A stretch of DNA of 64,000 bases from Opisthorchis felineus (GCA_004794785.1 SJOL01002124.1:1-64000), one strand, 5' to 3'; positions 35,858 through 48,049 are shown, counted from the stretch's first letter. Program-made: numbers and translations. Notes: a model not told the origin generated them from the letters alone.

Positions 35858-36288
35858 GTGAGGAAGCCGTATTCGCACTCTTTCAAACGATGGGAAAACT
35901 AACAGGCATGAGGACTAAGGGAGTCGGGTGTGGTGAGTGAGTATTCTGTGAAGGGTGCACAGTGGGCTGAGATGGAAATCGTCAAACGTGTGACTGGGTT
36001 GGTGAACCGCCGGGACAGACAACGCAACGAGCCAACTCGTACAGACGGAGAAATTGGTCAAGTTGGTTCGCTAACATTTCCGCCAACTTCCCCTGCAGGT
36101 GGAATGTGAACGATGGTCACGAAAGGCGGAACCCACTCACTTGATAAGTGAAAGTGGTCGATCCGTCCAACGTCGCGGGTACCATAGGCCCAGATTCGAG
36201 TGATTACAGGTTATACCTTAATTAATCGGTTCCGATGACTGTACCAGTTGGAGGCCAGTACACCAACCCACAGGACTTTGACCATTCG
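35858..36288 (+). repeat. Left arm of a ~430-bp inverted repeat pair
   Basis: The reverse complement of 39493-39921 over its whole length with only a few substitutions and one single-base indel (visible at gtgaacgatgg versus the mirrored gtgacgatgg). It contains the block caacttcccctgcaggtgg, which recurs about 218 bp further right at 36305, just beyond the arm. High identity suggests a recent origin or gene conversion. Confidence 0.9.
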
Positions 36289-36345
36289 CTAACTTTTCCA
36301 CCAACTTCCCCTGCAAGTGGAATGTGAGCGATGGTCACGGACTAT
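36286..36345 (+). repeat. Direct sub-repeat of the inverted-repeat arm
   Basis: The segment starting ttcgctaacttttccaccaa and ending near gatggtcacgg repeats 36068-36122 (ttcgctaacatttccgccaa ... gatggtcacg) in the same orientation, offset about 218 bp. Only the left side of the element shows this extra copy. Confidence 0.7.
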
Positions 36346-36384
36346 GGAATCCATCCGCTTGTACTCACATGAGCTTTCAGATAT

Positions 36385-36830
36385 TCTATAGAGCCTACGT
36401 AAAACCGCTTCTTGAATAAGCCAACCTAATTGTCTACTCAGGACGTAGCCCTTATTGAGCGTGCCCAAAGAGCTTTAACAAAGAGAGTTGTCGGCCTCAA
36501 ATCCCTCGATTATGAAACGCTTCCTGGGTTGCTTGAACTCTTTTCCCTAGACTGCTTTAACCTCCGAATGGATCTGGTGCTTACTTACGCTTTGTTTGGA
36601 CAAGGTTTGGTAGACAGATTTTTCGCCCTTGACCCCACTAATACACGGCGGGGACATGGTAAAACTTTTAAGATTAGAGCGCTTTTCTTGGACAACAGTT
36701 TTTCTCATTTCGAGTGGTTGGTAACCTTCCTCCGACAGTTGTCTATGCTGCATCCAGGACTCAGCTCAAATCACTTTTGGATACCTTTTTTGTGTCTTGG
36801 AGCTAACAAGTTTACTATCCAGGGCTGAGG
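36385..36830 (+). mobile_element. C-terminal end of a CR1-like LINE ORF2
   Basis: A plus-strand frame from 36430 reads [40 protein letters not shown] and [20 protein letters not shown], then [15 protein letters not shown]. This is the conserved region downstream of the RT in CR1-type LINEs of flukes. It then frameshifts (a [18 protein letters not shown] remnant of the final block) and is lost by 36830. The RT itself is absent, as expected for a 5'-truncated copy. It lies inside the inverted-repeat pair. Confidence 0.75.
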
Positions 36831-38105
36831 ACTCGATCTGCGATGCTATTCTCTTTTCCGCTTCTGCCATCCAGGTAAGCGGATGACCCTGAAGCACAGA
36901 AACCACGGGAAACTTGGGTAAAGCCTCGGCCCTCTGTAACAATCCCTAAAAGGGCTTGATGATAAAAATTCGAGCAAGAGATGTGGAATAATATACAGGG
37001 CAATAAAAAAAGGGCATGTCCCATTCAGGGGCATGTCATCAATATTTTTCCAATCTGGCGAAATGATCTTCAAGGCAAGTAAGAATGTTTGGCATGGAAT
37101 CCCCTAGGTAGGGGCCAGCAACTGAAGAAAGGACAAACAGTGCCGAATGCCGACGATGGTCCGGAAAATAGGAACATCTGGTGTACGGCTTGGTTGTTGG
37201 TTTGCTCATCGAGCTTGGCAGTTGGATTGCAGTCGAACAGACATCGTCAGTACGGGGTTGGGTATGTAAAGTCCTCCTCCTCTTCTGCCTGTGGTTAAAC
37301 AATTTCCCAACAGTATCTCATAACTCGAACGCAATTGTTTGTTTGCTAGGTGACTTTCGTGTAACTTGATTAGCCCACCTGGAATATGCGTTGCACCGTG
37401 GCATCATTTACTTGCATCTGGTGGGTTGGCTGAGTGCCTTCTGTTGGGCAGTTCTGTTCCGCCGTTGTGCTGGTTCGTTCCCTTTGTGCACTTGTTTCCC
37501 TCCAATCGGCTGGTTATTTGGCTAATCTTCTATTTCTAATGGTTTTTTATCTTTGATCTGTTACGTCCTTTGGTTATTGTTTTACTGTTTGGTTTCCCAC
37601 TTGGTTCGGAGTTGAGTAATTCTTTCGTCCAAAGTGGCTCTTGGACTGAATCGATGTCGAGTTGACTATTGATTGGTTTCTGTGTAGTAACATACCTCGA
37701 CAAACTCCCCCTCCCTTTTGTTCCTTGCGTGAACAATTATTTGGGCACTATCCCAATTGAACTGATGTCCCTACATGTCTTCGTGATTTGAAACAAGTTA
37801 TATCGGGTCGCGTCTTCTACCGGCAAGCTTGTGTTCGTGTGTTCTGGTGGCTAGTTTCTTTTATTCTGACCAGAAAGAGGAGCCATCAACAGAAGTTGCC
37901 TAAAGCTCAAGTGCACTTAATCTCACAAACCCCCAACTAAATTGTCGTAGCACGTACAGGCCCACAGACCAAAGAAATCTGCCAGTGGCACCCAAGGTGA
38001 ATCACCAGTTGAGGCACCTTGAACCAGAAGATCAAGAAACCAAACTCGATCAAAAATAATTTGAAGTTCGTCCAACCCAACAACCGTAAGACTTAGGCAA
38101 CCACA
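36831..38105. other. Nothing recognised inside the inverted-repeat unit
   Basis: No motif in frames on either strand. It may be the 3' untranslated part of the antisense R2-like fragment that ends near 38106. Confidence 0.35.
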
Positions 38106-38860
38106 CTAATCGAAAATACCCTTTAACTGGCATTCAACGCAGAATCGAATCCCATGCAGATTGCAGGTTCCTTCACCATATTGTCTAGTACCCGGCATTG
38201 CGGACTGGCTTTCCGCTGTATCGGGATTGTTGAACTCAGGCCTGGGATAACGAGCCTTCAGTGTTGTGGCGTGGATATAACTGATTGGGGTGTCCTTCAG
38301 CAAATGTTGCCAGCCTCGAATAGTCTGCCTGATATAAATACTCATTCTTTTGAGGGTATAAAGGTGGGCCTGGCCGAGTGCCAGCAAATGTGGCGGCCTC
38401 GGTATTAGGCAGTTCCTCATAATCTCCATTCGTTGATGTGGATTCAACGTGGCATGCGTCACCTCATCCAGCAGTTTCAGCAGCTGCCATCGGTGGTTGC
38501 AAACTACTCTCCCCTTGAAAGTGAAAGGGACGCCTAAATGAGTAACAATGTCTGTCGGACCCAGAGAAGTGATGAGTACCTCGAAGAAGCGAAAGAGTTC
38601 TACTGAAAGTGTGGTCGCCCGACGTTTTCAGTCCCCACAAACCATCATTGCTTTTGTCTCTCGGGCGTTGTTCATCATACCAACTGTCCAACTCAACCTC
38701 AGCAGCTTCAAACTTCTTTTATAACGAGTCCGACTTTCTGCACAAACGACCCATTCATCAGCGAAGGCAAAACCATGCACTAAGGCGTCATGGAACTGGT
38801 GGCCCCGTAGTGGGATCGGCAATTCAAGAACCTCATTCACCGCCATGCTGAACAACATTG
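38106..38860 (-). mobile_element. R2-like non-LTR retrotransposon fragment (RT palm to thumb)
   Basis: On the minus strand, about 38858-38628 reads MLFSMAVNEVLELPIPLRGH and then VHGFAFADEWVVCAESR, the catalytic A-DD box with the second Asp replaced by Glu. After frameshifts, about 38691-38464 reads TFSRTLSLLRGTHHFSGSDR, and 38450-38230 reads NPHQRMEIMRNCLIPRPPHL and LLKDTPISYIHAT. The order matches R2-superclade reverse transcriptases, which are otherwise known for inserting at specific sites. No zinc fingers or endonuclease are seen. The clade call is from motif memory only. Confidence 0.55.
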
Positions 38861-39492
38861 GGGAGGGAGGATATCCCTACCTCACTTTTCTGTGGCAGTG
38901 AACCTCCGAATGGGGAAAACTGCTACAGCATTCTCACAGGACTGTGCGATGTATCACACTAGGGGTGACGGCCCTCCAAATCCCTCAGCAGATCTGACAA
39001 ATTGGTCGTGCGGTTAGATCCTGGTCTCTCTAGACTGTGTGATTACGTATGCTCAACTAATCGAGCCAGTCAATGACAGTTGTTGGTTTGAAGTAGTCGA
39101 GTTGCTGCTCTTTGAAGCAGTTTCCAAAACTCTACACGGCAACCAAAATAGAGGCAGTTCGGTTCAGGATTTAGTGTTTGCGGGCCACAGTGTGTACCAT
39201 TCGCCGAAAAGGTAGATGAACCACTCTACACTGGTACACTCCTGGATGTTAGCAGAACGTTCGTACGGTGATGTGTAAAGATCTGATCCAATAATCTAAT
39301 GAGACTTTCAATGAAGGCTTTATCAAACGGGTCATTTCAGAAAACGCGCACTTCGGAAGTTCGTTTCTCAGGATCGCACTTTAAAGGTACACATTGGCTG
39401 ATTTTTAGAAGTCCGTTCTCTCACAGCAGCAGTATAATGATTATAAAGCCGTGTCTAGCCATTCCAAAACTTCATACGAATAGACTGCTGCA
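38861..39492. other. Possible upstream RT remnants, not resolved
   Basis: Antisense continuation of the R2-like fragment would be expected here but I could not identify further boxes. No gene is supported. Confidence 0.3.
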
Positions 39493-39921
39493 GAATGGCC
39501 AAAGTCCTGTGGGTTGGTGTACTGGCCTCCAACTGGTACAGTCATCGGAACCGATTAATTAAGGTATAACCTGTAATCACTCGAATCTGGGCCTATGGTA
39601 CCCGCGACGTTGGACGGATCGACCACTTTCACTTATCAAGTGAGTGGGTTCCGCCTTTCGTGACCATCGTCACATTCCACCTGCAGGGGAAGTTGGCGGA
39701 AATGTTGGCGAACCAACTTGACCAATTTCTCCGTCTGTACGAGTTGGCTCGTTGCGTTGTCTGTCCCGGCGGTTCACCAACCCAGTCACACGTTTGACGA
39801 TTTCCATCTCAGCCCACTGTGCACCCTTCACAGAATACTCACTCACCACACCCGACTCCCTTAGTCCTCATGCCTGTTAGTTTTCCCATCGTTTGAAAGA
39901 GTGCGAATATGGCTTCCTCAC
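39493..39921 (-). repeat. Right arm of the ~430-bp inverted repeat pair
   Basis: Mirror of 35858-36288. The inner edge is near gaatggccaaagtcctgtgg and the outer edge near gaatatggcttcctcac. Immediately outside, the two flanks differ, so the arms have sharp outer limits. No obvious target-site duplication is seen at the outer edges. Confidence 0.9.
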
Positions 39922-40414
39922 CGCTATGGTTGTCTGTCCTACCTCGGGCTGCATATTATATAAGGCACCCTGTTCTGAGTGCTGGACGATGTGGATTAGC
40001 TGGATCTTTTCGAGGCATAAAAACATATCCTCCGGTCATCGCCCTTCCGAGAGAAACCCAAGAGATTGAGGTCGGTCAGAATGTCCCAGACCGGTGGTGC
40101 GTGTAAACACATACTTGACCTCTGAAGAGCAGGCCACTCAACCTCGCCACGTAGCAATTTCGAGTGTGGACTGCTTACAGAGCCGATCATGTTCCTTACG
40201 GGAACATGACAAGCTTTTTCAGAACATCTTATCCCAAGCCATCAGAACAACCGGTGACATCAGTCATCAGGTTGTCAGTCAATTTGCTTCAGGAATCCGG
40301 TGGTAGATTGCTCTCTGGCACCCTACTGTGCAATGCACACTGAGTTGTTTGGGCAGGTGCTGGAGCAGTGGTCGTTCTGCCGTTGAATACCGATCAATGA
40401 GAGCTCAGGCATGG

Positions 40415-40745
40415 CCATATGTCCACTGGTTTTTCCCTTATTAGGGCTCATTAGGTAGGCGCATTCCTCGAGTTTTCCTCAACCTTATGTTCTACTTGAG
40501 CCCAAACTTGACAGAATTCGACAGATGCTCTCATTTGCACACACACTTTTTAGACAGCAGACTCAAGTGAATGCAGCTGAAATTCTTGTTTGTGATAGTC
40601 TGCTTCAGCTAGGTATTCAGCACCAGGCTGCTTCATGTTTCGGTTGGTACTTCACTCGAGATATCGCAATACACTGTTTAAAAACAACACACTACTCTGA
40701 GGTCATTGAAAACTCTTCGAAAGCCTATGACCGGTTTCACACACT
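40415..40745 (-). repeat. Hammerhead-bearing repeat, copy C: one monomer between two ribozyme positions
   Basis: On the plus strand a ribozyme relic at 40420-40466 is followed by the full order of monomer blocks: cctcgag, tgttctacttgagcccaaac, agctgaaattcttg, caccaggctgcttcatgttt, gagatatcgcaatacac and acacactactctgaggtcat. A second ribozyme start (gaccggtttca) follows at 40729. The predicted cleavage positions are 302 nt apart. Directly adjacent, 40745-40855 carries a piece of the same unit in the opposite orientation (cagctggactcagatgagtc). Confidence 0.7.
40420..40466 (-). ncRNA. Degenerate hammerhead ribozyme, copy C
   Basis: The minus strand reads CUAAUGAG (one change), stem II CCC and GGG with a UAAUAA-like loop, then AAAAAC for CGAAAC and ACCAGU for ACCGGU. 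The position within the repeat is identical to the ribozymes of copies B and E. Predicted inactive. Confidence 0.5.
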
Positions 40746-41077
40746 CAGTTGAAGCAGACCATCATAAACAAGAGTATCAGCTGGACTCAGATGAGTCTCC
40801 CACTAAAACCAAATTTGTGCGCAAACGAGAGTATTTGTCGAACTCATTTCCACTGTTTGACCTCGTCGTCAGGCAGTGAGAAAATTGCAGAATCAATTGA
40901 CCTATTGATCCATATTGACATATTAGTTCATAAGTAGGTTGGAGGAAGAACAAGATGAGTGAAACTACCGTCTGAAAAGTTGTCACTCGAAGACCCAGTC
41001 AATGCGTGACTACTTGATGTGGTTTCCGTGATTGGAGGATGAGTGGCTCTATAAGAGCTAATCCCATTGCTAGTCGG

Positions 41078-41290
41078 CCGCCCGTGGTTGAATGGTTAAG
41101 TTTATAACTACTGGTCGGAAGGTCGAGTGTTCGAAACTCTCTGGGGTTTCGTGAGATGCGCACTGCTCATGATTCCCAATAAGGATGGAGAAGCTCTACA
41201 GTGCTCCTCGGCTTTTCAGCACAGATTGGCTTCACTTACTGGACGAAGACTCCACTGATCGGTTTGTGCCTAATTCTTTTATCGGATTTA
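41078..41290 (+). mobile_element. tRNA-derived SINE, family 2
   Basis: The head has an A-box-like tggttgaatggttaag and a B-box-like GAGTGTTCGAAACTC, then the body tgattcccaataaggatgga and cagtgctcctcggcttttca. Body pieces recur at 3595 and 23043. Head and body differ from family 1, so it is a second SINE lineage. Confidence 0.6.
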
Positions 41291-44200
41291 GCCACAAGCT
41301 TTCTTCATTCCAGATACTTTTAGCATCAGAAAGTGCTCTGGTTGGGTATAGCTGAGGCACACTAGTCACACGTGAACCGTACCTGAAATTCGATATACAT
41401 CTTCAACCCTTTCAGCACTGATCCGTGCCCAGTGACACGACAAAATAAGAAACCAGCTTTCATTTATTCATTATTTCTGGTGGTGACGAATGAAACTGTC
41501 ATTCAACATGTTATTGCGCGTACCAGAAGCGCAAGTCAGTGGCTTAATATTGCCTTAGTGTGGTTTAAGAATTTTATTAACCACTGTGGTTAGCCGTTTG
41601 GAGGGACACTTTTATCCCCAGGGCCTGTATTAATGACTCCTGTATTCTGCAAATCGAAGACAATAGCACTGTTAGATGGGTTAAAGTTCTTTTGATTTTA
41701 GCCTGTTGATTGTTAGAACAAGATTTCAAGGGCAACGTTTCGACAATAATCACCCTTTGTACTGTTCTGGACAATGTTGCATAAGGTTAGACCATGCTCG
41801 TTCTACCGTTTTCCCACACGGAGATAAGCTGAACCATCATGCTGAGGCTATCCGTCTTCAAATACAGCTTACGGTCTCTCTGGACCCATGGACCTTATCC
41901 CTCATTCCCTACACTTGGTGCAATTCAATGCTTTCCCCTTCCGGTTTGAATACACCTTTACTTAGGGAGTGACATCTCCCGAGCTCCAGCAAACGGACAC
42001 GTTTAGTCAGGCCTCACTTCAGCGACCTAACAATGACAGTTACCTTCATCAATTCGATTTTCTGGTCGGTTTCCGGAGCCGTTCATGCTGCGTAAACACT
42101 ACCAGCACTTAACATCATGGTTACAGGCACATCGTACGACTCATTCTCTCCAGACCGAACAGTGGTTTTGTGTTGAATTAAATGTATCTAAGCCTTTGAC
42201 TAGTATGGTCCAATGTTCGCCATTCGCCACAAAATACAAGTCGATCAATCAGTCAGTGGTTTACAAATGAAGACGAGTGCTCTTTCGAATGAGGTCTTAA
42301 TTGATTTCTAGTCGTGAATCTTGCCTGACCTCTTCACTGAAGGTTAGCTTCAACGTTACCGCGTCATTCAATATGTACTATTCAACAGTGATCACTACGA
42401 GACAAAATAATATTCATTGTATCTTGGGCTGTCATTCTAAACCAGCCAAATTTGTGTTTTTTATTCGCTTTAAATTTGTCGATGCTAAACTCCGAGAAGC
42501 GTGAGCTTAATGGTTACTTCGGCTAAATGTACCAGTAGATCATCCGCCAAGTCATGCTTGTTTAATATGGCTTACAATGTTGATGAAAATTCTTAAATAG
42601 CCCAATATAGTTTCTCTCTTTTTTTTGGGCCTCAGTATTGACCTAGTCTCTTGTAGTCCACCTCTGAAGGAAACATTCATCTAAGATTCAGTCAAGTCTC
42701 TAGTGACCACCACTCTAACCTGCAAATGTTTTTCTGCAGTGTAGTTTAGCTATGTTACAAGGTCGTAGAAACATGGCAACACCAGGCACCGTACGATGTC
42801 CAACCCAAGGGCTGCGGAATCGCTATATCTGCCCACTCAACCGTAATACGCAAACTGCTTTATTCATACGCCAATGAAAAGTACAGCTAGATGGCTAGAC
42901 GCCAGAGGCCACGCATATCTCATTTGGGTTGGCCAAAAGAAGCACAAGTGGGAAATGTCGTAGCTCGGAGGTACACATTGCCTGGCTCGACAAGGCTGTA
43001 GTGATCCTCCGTTGAATACACCATTCTGAACTATCTGAACTGCCGCGTTGGGGCTCTGGCTAAATTTGACGATCCATTTATTCACGACCAAAAGAAAAGC
43101 ATTTCTTAATGGATGACCTGAAGTAGCATTAACCGCAAAGTGGGGTGCGAGAGCGGACAGATGGAAAGTAGCGAACATGGTGGCGAGTCCGTGGGTTGCG
43201 TGGATACAGGATTCTTTTGAACTTTCTTACTAAGTGGTGAGGGTGGTCAACAGAGAACGTCTATCATTTGTTTTGACGCAAAGCCTTCGTACGAATAATG
43301 AGAGACAAACATTCAGCTTGCGTATATGTAATTGTTCACCACTTGGATTTGCTAAACCGCCCACGCCACAGCTAATCCGGTCTAGTATAAACACCGCATC
43401 ACAAAAATCGATCATCAGTATATCTCACCAGACACAGAAATTACGTCAGTACATATTTGTCGGGCTTCTCGAAGGTATATCACCTCTACAGGAATAGGCA
43501 AACGTATCAATCAATGTTTTCATATAGTTCCATTCGAACAGTGCCGTGTTCAAAATTAACAGTTCGAACTTCTGTCATGCCTACAATGTTCACTTTTCGA
43601 TCTCTTTTTTTTTGTTACTTAAGGTAGTGCATGAATTATAAATCAGGAAATTTATGATCACAAATAGATTGGAAACTTTCTGTCACTGTGTTGCATCAGG
43701 TATGGGATATACGAGGTGTACATCTTCCTCTGTATCATAAAGAACTGCATCGAAAATTTGAAAATGGTACCTCGTATTTGAAATTATCTAATTAATCGTT
43801 ATCAGTGCGCTCCATAGTCAACATGTGAGTATGGTGACTTACATCCGACATTATTTTCCACACCTATCTGTAGTTCAGCCAAGGATTTCCGCTAGCGAAC
43901 TTAATGCTAACTTTTAAACTGACGTCAACATATACTCTTTCATCCTACGCTCAATTTGACACCACTTTTGACCTAAAAGTTAAAAGTGCCTTATCATTAT
44001 AGTTAAGAAACTCAATTGGAATTTTTTCTCATGTCACTTTTCACCTCCCATAATGTGGATATTCTGCTATAAACTCGGCAACTAAAGCCCTCTGAAATAA
44101 GACCAAACAGGGTTTGAATTCGGTAGCTTGAAGCTATTTACAACAGTCGGATCTACTGAAAAAAGAGGATGGAAAAACGTTACTCATAGCTCTGACAAAG

Positions 44201-45911
44201 CCCTCCGAAAACCGTTTCCTCTCGTGTGGTGCCAATATGTACTTGTACACTCTGATGCTACTTTACTTGTTAGCAATGAAAAGAAATGTACAGTTGCCGT
44301 CCATGGGTTACACGAACGTTTCTGAGGTTGTGAATACAGATTCTCGAGGAGGGTCGCATTGAGTGAAATCCCCTCAGGCTGGTTAAAAGCTATCACGAAA
44401 CACAATCAAGTAACACCCATATCTCTTTCAAAATCCCCATCAATCATAAAGCAAATGATTTAAAAGTTTCAAACAACTCGCTATCTTCTTCGGTTACTAG
44501 TCCAATGAATCCTCATCTACTAACAGCTCTAGTGGCGTGGTTACAACCCGGACTAAAGACTCGCCTCAGGTGGGCTTAGCCCCGGTCTCTCGGCTGAATG
44601 AAGCATCACGAACTGTAGTATTCGGCGTAGGTGATATCCCAATGTTGTCAGTAACTTTCCATTCCCAACTGTAAGTGAATTTTTGCTTCCAAAATGGTCA
44701 AACCCAAACATCAGAATGCTACCATAGCTTGCCTATCTAACTGGAACCGGTATTTATCAGATTTCGGCAGCTGGCTTTTTATGCTTGAGAGGAAGGTCGT
44801 TTTCTGAGACATGCAACCTTATTTGGAGATTCGTTAACTCCTGTATCCTTTCCTAAAGGATCTATAGTTTTCTTGCTGTATACTTTGAACCTGTTGAAAC
44901 ATACGTTCATCGTGTAGTCAGGTGCCAAATTGTTTTCATGTACACTGGATTACGTGGGAATTATCCTGTTGATTTTACGGTGAACCAGAATATTGTCACT
45001 TGTCATTATTTTCTCAAATGCACCTCAATCTGTCTTTTCTTATGTTTTTCAACTTCAAACATACCGTCCAAGTCGTCGGAGTTGCTCTCTATGCAAAGTA
45101 CTTTAAAACCGGGTTTCTCATTAAAGCGCGCTACTTCGAGAATATTTTCTTCTGGTTCTCACATGCCTCATTGACCCCTGGCATTGGATAAGCTCACTTC
45201 CCTCTTCTATAGCTCAGCAGGGATTCGCCTGCAGCAGCGAAAGTATCGTAAAGGAAGTATGCTAAATCATGTTTAATTACCTAATGTTCCATCCCATATG
45301 GTTGGAAACTAGGCAGAATTGACGAGATATCTGACAGAAGATCTTCATCTGATAATATTACCCATTCTTCTATCCTTGCTTAAGATACAATCTCGAATAT
45401 CTTCGTTTCACAGTGTTTCGAGACCGTTCAGGTTGGTTTGTCTTCAATCGTAGATAATGTCATTTAGGTTAGTTTCATCCCGAGAAGTTTCCACTGATGA
45501 AACTTTTGTGCATTGTGAGAAAACAGTCTGGGAATGAACTAATGTTCTTGCTTGGCATCAAAAACCGAAACATCTTATTCAACTCCACTAACCAAAGCAC
45601 AAATCATCGCCGTTGGGGGCGTGAAGGGTATTGAAATAATCTAAAATCTATCCCATCATTTCCACGCCTAAATCTTTATAGCAATGGCTCTGCACTATAT
45701 CGGTGCGTACGTTTTCTGTTTGCGTCTCAAACCCACAAGCCGTATTGCACACTTGTGTACGTCACAAGCCGAGCTTTACTTGGGCGGTTATATTTCAGAT
45801 CAAGACTATCAAATTGACGTGTACGTGCTAGCAAGAAAGTCATAGACCTGGAAAGCGGAGACAAAATGTCCTGAGAGGCTGATTCTGAGCCAAAGTTCTA
45901 GCCAACTTATA
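41291..45911. other. No gene or repeat recognised
   Basis: About 4.6 kb with short random-looking frames only (for example 44128-44325 and 42864-43178 reverse). No splice-framed exon, tRNA or recurring repeat was identified. Confidence 0.4.
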
Positions 45912-46150
45912 GACGTAACCAACTACTCATAAAGTTGCTGAAAACTCTTTGACAGCCCACCTTATGAGTAGTGTGTTTCGTCTATGCAATGTACCGCGAT
46001 ATCTTGGATGTCGTACCAACTTACACATGAGGTGGCCTGGTGCAGCACATTCAGTTGCTTGAGGACATCATAAACGAGAGATTCAGCTGGGTTCCAGGTG
46101 AGTCTCCCGGAAAAAACAAATTGATATGCAAATGAGTGTATTTGTCGAAA
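45912..46150. repeat. Hammerhead-bearing repeat, copy G with inversion at the cleavage site
   Basis: 45912-45960 is the unit in minus orientation: read in ribozyme sense it starts GTGGGCTGTCAAAGAG, exactly the first bases expected after hammerhead cleavage. From 45961 the unit continues in plus orientation: cttatgagtagtgtgtttcg, gatatcttggatgtcgtacc, gaggtggcctggtgcagcac, gagattcagctgggttccag and gcaaatgagtgta. The two arms share a short palindrome (actactcat and atgagtagt). The ribozyme core itself is absent. Confidence 0.75.
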
Positions 46151-46656
46151 TTCTAGCCATCTTGTTCGTAACTGACCTTGAAAATCTATACGCTTGGTTC
46201 ATTCTGTTTACACTATTCCACTCAAACCATTTAGTCCATTTTCTTGTGGTTTTTAAGTTTTATTCTGATCCTGTAGCACTCCGCAGCAAAAGTGGTTGTG
46301 TCCTCACACTCACTTCTTGGAGAAGGAATTGGTGGAGGGCTTTGGGTTTTCAGACGGCGCTCTCACAGGGTTAGAGGAGTAAGTATATGACAAAACTAGC
46401 ACAGCCAATAATCACAGTACAAACAGGATGGAAGGATATAGGGTGTGGCGTTTTGTACCTTTCTTTTGCTTTCATTATAACGTTACGTATTTCATCAATT
46501 TCATAAACGTTTTTTGTTTGAATACGCAAAACCACAAAAACGCGCATTTGTACAATTTACATGCAATACAGGCGTGGTCACATGCTCCGACTTTCTCTTC
46601 TCATTTCGCTCGCGCTTACAGCGGTCATTCGCGAGCTTCATGTGCTAACTCTGGTN

Positions 46657-48023
46657 GAGTGAGTGAGTGAGTGAGTGAGTGAGTGAGTGAGTGAGTGAGT
46701 GAGTGAGTGAGTGAGTGAGTGAGTGAGTGAGTGAGTGAGTGAGTGAGTGAGTGAGTGAGTGAGTGAGTGAGTGAGTGAGTGAGTGAGTGAGTGAGTGAGT
46801 GAGTGAGTGAGTGAGTGAGTGAGTGAGTGAGTGAGTGAGTGAGTGAGTGAGTGAGTGAGTGAGTGAGTGAGTGAGTGAGTGAGTGAGTGAGTGAGTGAGT
46901 GAGTGAGTGAGTGAGTGAGTGAGTGAGTGAGTGAGTGAGTGAGTGAGTGAGTGAGTGAGTGAGTGAGTGAGTGAGTGAGTGAGTGAGTGAGTGAGTGAGT
47001 GAGTGAGTGAGTGAGTGAGTGAGTGAGTGAGTGAGTGAGTGAGTGAGTGAGTGAGTGAGTGAGTGAGTGAGTGAGTGAGTGAGTGAGTGAGTGAGTGAGT
47101 GAGTGAGTGAGTGAGTGAGTGAGTGAGTGAGTGAGTGAGTGAGTGAGTGAGTGAGTGAGTGAGTGAGTGAGTGAGTGAGTGAGTGAGTGAGTGAGTGAGT
47201 GAGTGAGTGAGTGAGTGAGTGAGTGAGTGAGTGAGTGAGTGAGTGAGTGAGTGAGTGAGTGAGTGAGTGAGTGAGTGAGTGAGTGAGTGAGTGAGTGAGT
47301 GAGTGAGTGAGTGAGTGAGTGAGTGAGTGAGTGAGTGAGTGAGTGAGTGAGTGAGTGAGTGAGTGAGTGAGTGAGTGAGTGAGTGAGTGAGTGAGTGAGT
47401 GAGTGAGTGAGTGAGTGAGTGAGTGAGTGAGTGAGTGAGTGAGTGAGTGAGTGAGTGAGTGAGTGAGTGAGTGAGTGAGTGAGTGAGTGAGTGAGTGAGT
47501 GAGTGAGTGAGTGAGTGAGTGAGTGAGTGAGTGAGTGAGTGAGTGAGTGAGTGAGTGAGTGAGTGAGTGAGTGAGTGAGTGAGTGAGTGAGTGAGTGAGT
47601 GAGTGAGTGAGTGAGTGAGTGAGTGAGTGAGTGAGTGAGTGAGTGAGTGAGTGAGTGAGTGAGTGAGTGAGTGAGTGAGTGAGTGAGTGAGTGAGTGAGT
47701 GAGTGAGTGAGTGAGTGAGTGAGTGAGTGAGTGAGTGAGTGAGTGAGTGAGTGAGTGAGTGAGTGAGTGAGTGAGTGAGTGAGTGAGTGAGTGAGTGAGT
47801 GAGTGAGTGAGTGAGTGAGTGAGTGAGTGAGTGAGTGAGTGAGTGAGTGAGTGAGTGAGTGAGTGAGTGAGTGAGTGAGTGAGTGAGTGAGTGAGTGAGT
47901 GAGTGAGTGAGTGAGTGAGTGAGTGAGTGAGTGAGTGAGTGAGTGAGTGAGTGAGTGAGTGAGTGAGTGAGTGAGTGAGTGAGTGAGTGAGTGAGTGAGT
48001 GAGTGAGTGAGTGAGTGAGTGAG
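46657..48023. repeat. (GAGT)n microsatellite, 1367 nt
   Basis: About 342 copies of GAGT without a visible interruption. It starts directly after a single N at 46656 and ends where the 3' untranslated part of an antisense RTE LINE begins. On the minus strand it reads (TCAC)n, and its open frame (Leu-Thr-His-Ser repeat) is a trivial consequence of the 4-nt unit. Such perfect length suggests assembler fill-in or collapse rather than a measured length. Confidence 0.95.
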
Positions 48024-48049
48024 GTGACCTGGAGCTGGCCTATTGCAAG

